Assembly: GCF_964275005.1 (NCBI RefSeq)
Contig: NC_092686.1
Location: forward strand, 46,436,333-46,500,332
Length of the DNA: 64,000 nucleotides
Source of the DNA: Diadema setosum
Taxonomy: Eukaryota > Echinodermata > Echinoidea > Diadematoida > Diadematidae
Reading direction: 5' to 3'
The translations under genes were made by a program, and so were the position numbers. The notes under the pieces were generated by a model. The model saw nothing but the letters and a program-made list of their open reading frames with translations. It was not told the DNA's origin and searched no databases. Of this stretch, positions 57,977-64,000 are shown piece by piece (the first letter of the stretch is position 1; every line of letters begins with the position of its first letter).

Positions 57977-60180
57977 GTATGTGAATTGATGTCTGTGTAT
58001 TTTTGGTGTGTTTCACATGCAGTGCTGGTAAGGTGCTTCACTGGCACCATTCTTAAAGGTACATTACCTATCTGCATTAAAAATGTGCATCACAAACTCA
58101 TTTGAAATGAAATGAATTCATCTGAATTTCATCTGATCAGTCAAACATACGTTCAAAACATGTATATTAGCAATACATCAGCATATCATACATTATAATT
58201 GACACTAGAAAAAAAAAAGAGCAAGGATAACACACCCATGCACACACACTTTCACAAGCATGAATACATGTACATGACATTCACCAATATTTTTTCATGA
58301 AACATTACTCAATAACTGAAAATCATAGAAATTTGCTCTTTCACAAATTCGCAGAAATGTATTTATTCACCTTCACTTTTACAATCTAAAGTTGAGGTAT
58401 GTATTTGTCATGTTATAATCTGCCAAATATTCTTAACAAAATATTTTCATTTGTTCACTAATTTTTCCCACAATATTTGTCATTTGTGTACCGAGCAGTT
58501 CTTGAAACACCATCACACATCTCTGTACAGATGATATGACATAGCAAGAGGTGCATCAGGCTTTTGAAATACATAACAAAATTTCTAATTCTCTGTGAAA
58601 TAATTCCTGCATGGATGAGATACAGTAATTATGTAAGTCTTAAGATAGGCAGAAGTCAAGTACATTACCTGCTTAAGTAGTATGAGGAACTTTTTCCACA
58701 TACATGTATTTGCTAGTTTGTTCGGTGTTGTTGTTTTTTTTTTTCTTCTTCTTTTAACGCATATTTGTCCTAAAAGCAACTACAATGGGCAGGAAAACAA
58801 TTCCATTAAACAGGACCTTTGGTATTGTCACAGAAAACATATATTATATTGCTGGTATGATACTTGGGATAGGATAAGCTTTACACTTCTTCGCTTCACT
58901 TCACTTCACATTCATAACGTCGAGTACTTGAATTGACTTATCTTTGTTTGTATACGAGTGACCTTTTTTGTTGTTGTTGTTCTGCAATTTGAAAGCACCA
59001 TAGACACATCTATACAACTGCAAATACAAGAAGAGTATCAATTCAGGTTAATCATGACTTCTGACAATTTACAGCATGTCCTACGAAAACACAAAAAAAG
59101 AAAAGAAAAGAAAAGAACACATTGTTTTATAATGAGAAGGATAATAAGAATCCAAAGGGGAAAAGAGCTAGGATACCACACCCACACAGTTTCACAAGCA
59201 TGAATGAACAAAACTCCTCAACCATAAAGATCTAAAATATATAACATTGGCAATCGATAAAAAAATTGAAGAGTTTGATAGCAAAAACCGATAAGTCCAT
59301 TTTTGAAGATTTTGAAGTACGGTCTCTGTCATAAAGTACAAAATAATACCTTTTAAACTATATATTGGTTACTACATATAAAGGTACATTTTTTAAGTTA
59401 TGGTAAAAAGAAGCAACAATTTTCTTATTGTTCTCTTATATTTCTTGACCTTTAATCGCAAATATCTCCATTTGGCTCCATTCATTAGAGTAAACTATAT
59501 ACACTGCAGGCCTAAAGCTGAGGTTTGAATTTGCTGTCCTATAACCTGCCTATGACAATAATATGTTGTTAGCATTTGTCATTTTGTTCACCAAATTTGC
59601 CAACAGTCTTTTAAACACCACCACCACATACAGTACATTTTGTATTTCTGCAACAGCAATATAAACTGGTGACAAGAGGTGCATCAGTGCTTTGAAATGA
59701 ATTACATAAACTTCAATTCTCTACACAATATGTAATTCCTGCGTGGGTATAAATGCAATAAGTTTTACCAGTCTAGATGCAAACTTTAAAAGTGTGCAGA
59801 AATCGACCACACAATGACCGAAGAAGTATAAAGAGCATTTTCCGTTTGTGCTTTTAAAGATTCTCAGATTCTCATCTTCTTCTCAGATTGGCATCTCATT
59901 ACGTCTACCCCCCCCCCCCCAATACAGTTGATTCAAAGCTGTTAAATGCAAATTATAGTGAAACATTATCACTGGTACATTGTAAGTTGCAAATACTGTA
60001 TTGGGATCATAACAAAACATATGTGACCCTCCATAACACAAACCAACAAAAAGTCACCTGACATGAATATTTGGTTGACGGCAGATTCTGAAAGAGCAGA
60101 TATAAAATACACTATAAGTCAATGCAAACGGACTTACCTACCCCATCTACATATTTCTCAAAGGTTTTCTCTGGCAGCAT
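57977..60180. other. AT-rich non-coding stretch
   Basis: No exon is supported. Two diverged segments look like a duplication: about 58320-58640 and 59450-59770 share, in the same order, words such as GTTCACnAA...TTTGnCA, AnACACCAnCAC and AGAGGTGCATCAG, followed by a TTTGAAAT word (58562 and 59691). Confidence 0.4.
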
Positions 60181-60194
60181 CAGTGTTTTTTCTT

Positions 60195-60545
60195 TGACTC
60201 AGCTCACTCTTGGCTAGCGTAGGTTTCTGGTCGATGCTGTCAACGGGCTATCGGGCTAAAATTGTCGTTCTGATCGATGTATTCTTTTGGTCACCCAGCT
60301 CATTCTTGACTAGCCATCGGTTCTGTTTGATGCTGTCAACGGGCTATCACAGGCTGTCATTCTGATCGATGTATCGTCTTAACCACACAGCTCATTCTTG
60401 ACTAGTCCAGGGTTCTGGCTGATGCTGCAAATGGGCTATCCCGGGCTCTTATTCTGATCGATGAATTCTTGTGGCCGCCCACCTCATTCTTGGCTAGTGT
60501 TAAGCCTACGGTTCTGGCGGATGTTGTCAACGGTCTGTCACGGGC
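60195..60545. repeat. Degenerate minisatellite, period about 90 bp, four copies
   Basis: CTCATTCTTGACTAG, then GGTTCTGnnTGATGCTG, then CAACGGGCTATC, then TTCTGATCGATG recur in order four times with many base changes (starts near 60200, 60297, 60389 and 60482). No frame stays open through all copies on either strand. Confidence 0.8.
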
Positions 60546-61290
60546 TGTCTCTCTGATCAGTGTAGAGTCTACCTTTTTCCCTAATCGCACCAGCGACCCG
60601 AACACGTACGTACTGCTTCATTGTCCCGGCCAGACTTACTTGTTCCCTGGTTTCTGTGCATGTTGGTGTGTCCACTTCCCTGATATATGAATTGAAAGAT
60701 ACAATAGACCTACACCGCGTTAATAAAACAATGTCATTGCTATAATTCGATAAACAGAACACGGCATTACATGACGTGACTCGTCACTTAGAACAAGCCT
60801 GAAAACACACTGAAGAGATTTTGACCTAACAGTTAGGCCTACTGGGCTGTAGACAGACCTCTATTGGCTCTAACGTTAACACTGACAGTTATAACATATA
60901 ACTTATAAGTGCGAATATAGAACAAATTTCCTTATTGCATGTAGACGGTATAGACCTTACCCCGGGGCGCTCCTAGTCCTTGTATGGTTGAGGGGTCTAG
61001 ATATCGCGCACGTAAATTTGAAATGCTCTTATAATAGAAGTTATTCTATAATCGTACCTGAATTTCTCAATGAATATCACGAAAAAGCAGAAAAATCACC
61101 TCCCAGAATCTCCTGATGATACGATGACGGAGTAGTGCGCTGTCGCCGTTTGTATGTCGGACTTTTTTTTATGCGTTCAATTTCTCGGGGTATGTAAAGA
61201 TCGCGCAGCTGCCCTCTGTAGTTTCATGCGTGAAAGTGTCTGCCCCTCTGCGGCTGTAACGTGCTCCGGCTTTCGTAGAATATTTTTTCA

Positions 61291-61500
61291 CTTGATTATT
61301 ATTATATGTGTTATTATTATTATCATTATTATTATTATTATTATTATTGTTATTATTATTATCATCATTATTACTATTATCACCACCACCATCATCGATC
61401 ATCATAATCATTAACATTTTCATTATTATTATTATCACTTCCACCACCATCATCATTTTATCATTCTTATTATCATTATTTTTATCATTGACATTTGTCC
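61291..61500. repeat. ATT/ATC compound microsatellite, copy 1
   Basis: An ATT run with ATATGTGTT near its start, then CACCACCACCATCATCGATC, an ATCATT mix, CTTCCACCACCATCATC and a final ATT/ATC block ending TCATTGACATTT. Poly-Asn, poly-Ile and poly-Leu frames here are artefacts. Confidence 0.9.
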
Positions 61501-61542
61501 CTGTTATAAGCAACAGCAGTTTTACCTAACTTGTGTATATTA

Positions 61543-61563
61543 TTGTTATTATTATTATTATAT

Positions 61564-61597
<34 letters not shown>

Positions 61598-61757
61598 TGT
61601 TATTATTATCATCATTATTACTATTATCACCACCACCATCATCGATCATCATAATCATCATAATCATTATCATTTTCATTATTATTATTATCACTTCCAC
61701 CACCATCATCATTTTATCATTCTTATTATCATTATTTTTATCATTGACATTTTCATA
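61543..61757. repeat. ATT/ATC compound microsatellite, copy 2
   Basis: The same order of blocks as 61291-61500, including ATATGTGTT and CCACCACCATCATCGATC. It differs mainly in ATT unit number and one extra CATAATCAT unit, so the compound array was duplicated as a block of about 210 bp with about 40 bases between copies. Confidence 0.88.
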
Positions 61758-61865
61758 ATCGTTAATGATTTTCATTTATAAAGTTTTCTTACAATATTTC
61801 TAATCACTTTAACCAATAATATACACGTAATATAGAATGGAAAAAAGTAAAATATGAACATATAC

Positions 61866-61867
<2 letters not shown>

Positions 61868-61899
<32 letters not shown>

Positions 61900-61910
61900 T
61901 GTGTGTGCTT
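61868..61910. repeat. GT microsatellite
   Basis: GT run with one TTT interruption. Confidence 0.9.
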
Positions 61911-62184
61911 ACCCATTCGTCACCCTCTCATTTTCGTCACCCATTTGTCACACTCTCATCTAATTTGTTTTCTTCAGTATCATTATGGCCCTCCCCTGTC
62001 ACAAATATATCACAAGTTAGCGCAAGAAATCACAAGCAAATTCAAATTGAAATCACACTTCAACTTCGATAGACTGAAATATGTATTCCTTTGTAATATT
62101 ATAATCGTTGTGTTAAAATTTGACTTAAAACATCATTTATTAACAGTATTTCAGCGTAGCTGGCAGCATACATTGTTCTTGTGT

Positions 62185-62306
62185 ATGATGACGTCACGTG
62201 GTAAACGATCGATCGAACAAATTACGAATTCTATCGACTCCGAACGAGACAAGCGAGACGACACGTCTATAGGCTACAACATCCTTAGAACAGATTTTAA
62301 GGGAAG
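62185..62306 (+). CDS. Possible first coding exon of an unknown gene
   Basis: Two adjacent ATGs (62185, 62188) open a frame whose last part is CpG-rich and charged (SRGKRSIEQITNSIDSERDK) and reaches a plausible donor (AAG|gtaggt at 62307). Base use differs from the AT-rich sequence upstream, and TGACGTCACGTGG overlaps the start. No downstream exon was found before the window ends and no family is recognised, so this is weak. Confidence 0.25.
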
Positions 62307-63689
62307 GTAGGTTTGTACAAGGTAAAAAATTGGAAATTTAGTGGAAAATTTGTTGGAAATCAAAATTTCTTACCTGCTTCCTTCTCATGTTGAGCGGTAA
62401 GTCAGGTATGTTTATTTCATGGGCGTATCGGCAAATTTTGCGCTTAGTCCTACGCGTAATATCGCTTGCTATACGCAGTTACGCTATGCGCGATCATTAG
62501 GTCCCTGCGCGAGACCTAGTACCCTTACTATACACAGTTATCTTTGCGTTCGGCGTTTGGGCTATGTTTCGGAGTCAGTAGACTCTATTTTTAATAGGCA
62601 TAGAAATGTCTAAACGTTACATGCATACCTAGCTAAGTAACTTAGCCCTGCCCAGTCGCTGTAAAAACGTGACAGCCTTGCTCCGGCCCCGCACGGCGTC
62701 TGTTCGGGCTAGCCCATGAGCCATTGCTACCGGTATGCCAAATTTCTAATTGGGATAAGTGTCAGGCTAACTGCGACCAGCCCCAACCAGTGTGTAACTG
62801 TGTACACGGAGCGTTCCGGGGTTAGTGTCAGGCCTAACATGTTATTGTTAGATCTGGATCTACTGTACCTGGTAAACATTACACAAGATAGCAGCTTCGA
62901 TCAAATTAGATCTAACATTAACATGTTAGGATCTAGCTAACCGTTAAGGTTAATCACTGACTGAAAACGAAAACTGAGTGATGAATCTAACAGTAACACG
63001 TAACATTCTAACTTGATTTTTGGGGAATTGTACCAACGAATGTCATCTAAAAATGAGATAAAAGCACATTAAAACTAACAATCTTACCTCTTCTCCTAAA
63101 TTGTGATGACTGCCATGGCGAAAATGGAATTGACAGTGACACGTTTCCAGTCCACTTTGTCAAAATTAATGTCTAACGTTACCGGGTGCCGCTCGTTAAT
63201 GGGTGTGTATGTGTTTAATGTGTGTGTGTCTACACTAGCCGTCTGCTGCTAGCTGCATGCATGGGTATTGCATTGGCACTCTGCCGCTGTGGTATAGCGG
63301 TGGTAGGTTTGCATAGGCGCAGGCAGGCAACACAGGGCTACATATAGCAGCGGCGCGTGCCGCCGCGGTTACATAGTCCTACAGTGCAGAACTAGTATGT
63401 GTACGTTTACGCGTACGCATATCTGATCGAGCGCTAAAATTGGATGGTGGCAGCTGTCAGTTGGCACGCAGCCAAGAGAAGTCATTAGTCTACGATAAAA
63501 AACAATATGTACTTGTTATTATCACAGCAGTAGAAACACATACAATATTTTTGTACCAATACCACAGTTTTGGTGATTCTTACATCTGGCATTCGAATAT
63601 ACAGCAAGGGAAAAAATGAAAGTGGACCTAAAGATATTGTTTGACCTGCAGGAGTACCACGAATAACACTCGGGGACTGGATCGCATAC
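62307..63689. other. CpG-richer non-coding stretch
   Basis: Mixed sequence with more CpG than the rest of the window (GCGCGAT, GCCGCCGCGG and similar). It may include promoter DNA. No exon is supported. Confidence 0.35.
62833..62930. repeat. 23-bp inverted repeat
   Basis: CCTAACATGTTATTGTTAGA (from 62833) is mirrored by TCTAACATTAACATGTTAGG (to 62930) with one mismatch, around a loop of about 52 bases. Confidence 0.75.
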
Positions 63690-63828
63690 TAGCAAATGGT
63701 GACGAACGGAACCATTTCGATTGGGAACCATTTATAGGTGCTCATCGGAACCATTTTGCGAGAACCATCTGATGAGAACCATTTTGGAGCCGACGAGAAC
63801 CATTTGAGAACCTTTTTTTCTTAGAGTG
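63690..63828. mobile_element. Partial copy of the 57558-type MITE
   Basis: The right terminus AGAACC, a T run, CTTAGAGTG followed by TA matches the end of the element at 57558-57974. The inside repeats GGAACCATTT / GAGAACCATTT words. The left half is missing or too diverged to place. Confidence 0.6.
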
Positions 63829-64000
63829 TATAATGTAGTGAGTGCCAGAATTAGCCCGTGAAATTTTTGTATTTCTTGAGACATATTGTCATTAGCTATC
63901 CGTCGCTTTGATGCAAGCATTCTTCAGTAGTTGCCTAGGATCGTACTTGACACAATATGGCTCAATAATAATGTTAATATGGGTTTGAATGACAGGTGGT

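Noticed and set aside
60195-60545. Regular repeats that could suggest a CRISPR-like array
   Set aside because: Units of about 90 bp diverge along their whole length, with no short exact repeat and unique spacer pattern, and the DNA is from an animal.
61169-61775. Poly-Asn and poly-Ile/Leu frames near 61.3-61.8 kb
   Set aside because: They are translations of the ATT/ATC microsatellites on either strand.

Overview
The window looks like nuclear DNA of an invertebrate animal, most likely a marine deuterostome such as an echinoderm. This rests on AT-rich sequence, genes split by GT-AG introns of about 0.3 to 2 kb, many short palindromic DNA transposons (MITEs), abundant microsatellites and two truncated LINEs. 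The species call is inference; nothing in the sequence fixes it. Most long open frames here are chance frames or microsatellite translations. Only five genes can be supported, plus one doubtful exon.

Layout: (1) 786-3049, plus strand, the last three coding exons of a gene I cannot name, followed by a repeat-rich stretch with two MITEs and a 5'-truncated LINE that has a 12-bp target duplication. (2) 13080-22014, minus strand, a complete 12-exon SEC61 alpha gene (475 aa), the pore subunit of the ER protein translocon. (3) 24758-31357, plus strand, head-to-head with SEC61A, a complete seven-exon tandem C2-domain protein (410 aa) with an N-myristoylation-type start. (4) 35531-37697, a fold-back element of about 2.1 kb with a younger 150-bp MITE inside it. 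(5) 38325-41425, plus strand, a complete three-exon Pcc1/LAGE3 gene (95 aa), a KEOPS tRNA-modification subunit; its first coding exon has only 29 coding bases and its first intron holds one of the cleanest recent duplications in the window (207 of 208 bases). (6) About 41.5-52 kb, no supportable gene, several palindromic repeats. (7) 52.3-56.0 kb, plus strand, a bHLH transcription factor (538 aa in one coding exon) with a PLDLS CtBP-type motif, upstream ORFs in its leader and CACGTG boxes upstream. (8) 56-64 kb, mostly non-coding, with a Tc1/mariner-type MITE, a minisatellite, a duplicated ATT-rich microsatellite and one possible first coding exon near 62.2 kb.

The genes do not form one pathway. 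SEC61A (secretion) and LAGE3 (tRNA modification) are housekeeping; the C2 protein probably acts at membranes and the bHLH protein in the nucleus. I found no clearly new biological system. The least ordinary items are the fold-back element with repeated TGACGTCA motifs, the MITE family built from iterated TTTCGT/ACGAAA palindromes, the bHLH protein that pairs a HES-like DNA-binding region with a CtBP motif instead of WRPW, and the possibly myristoylated tandem C2 protein.
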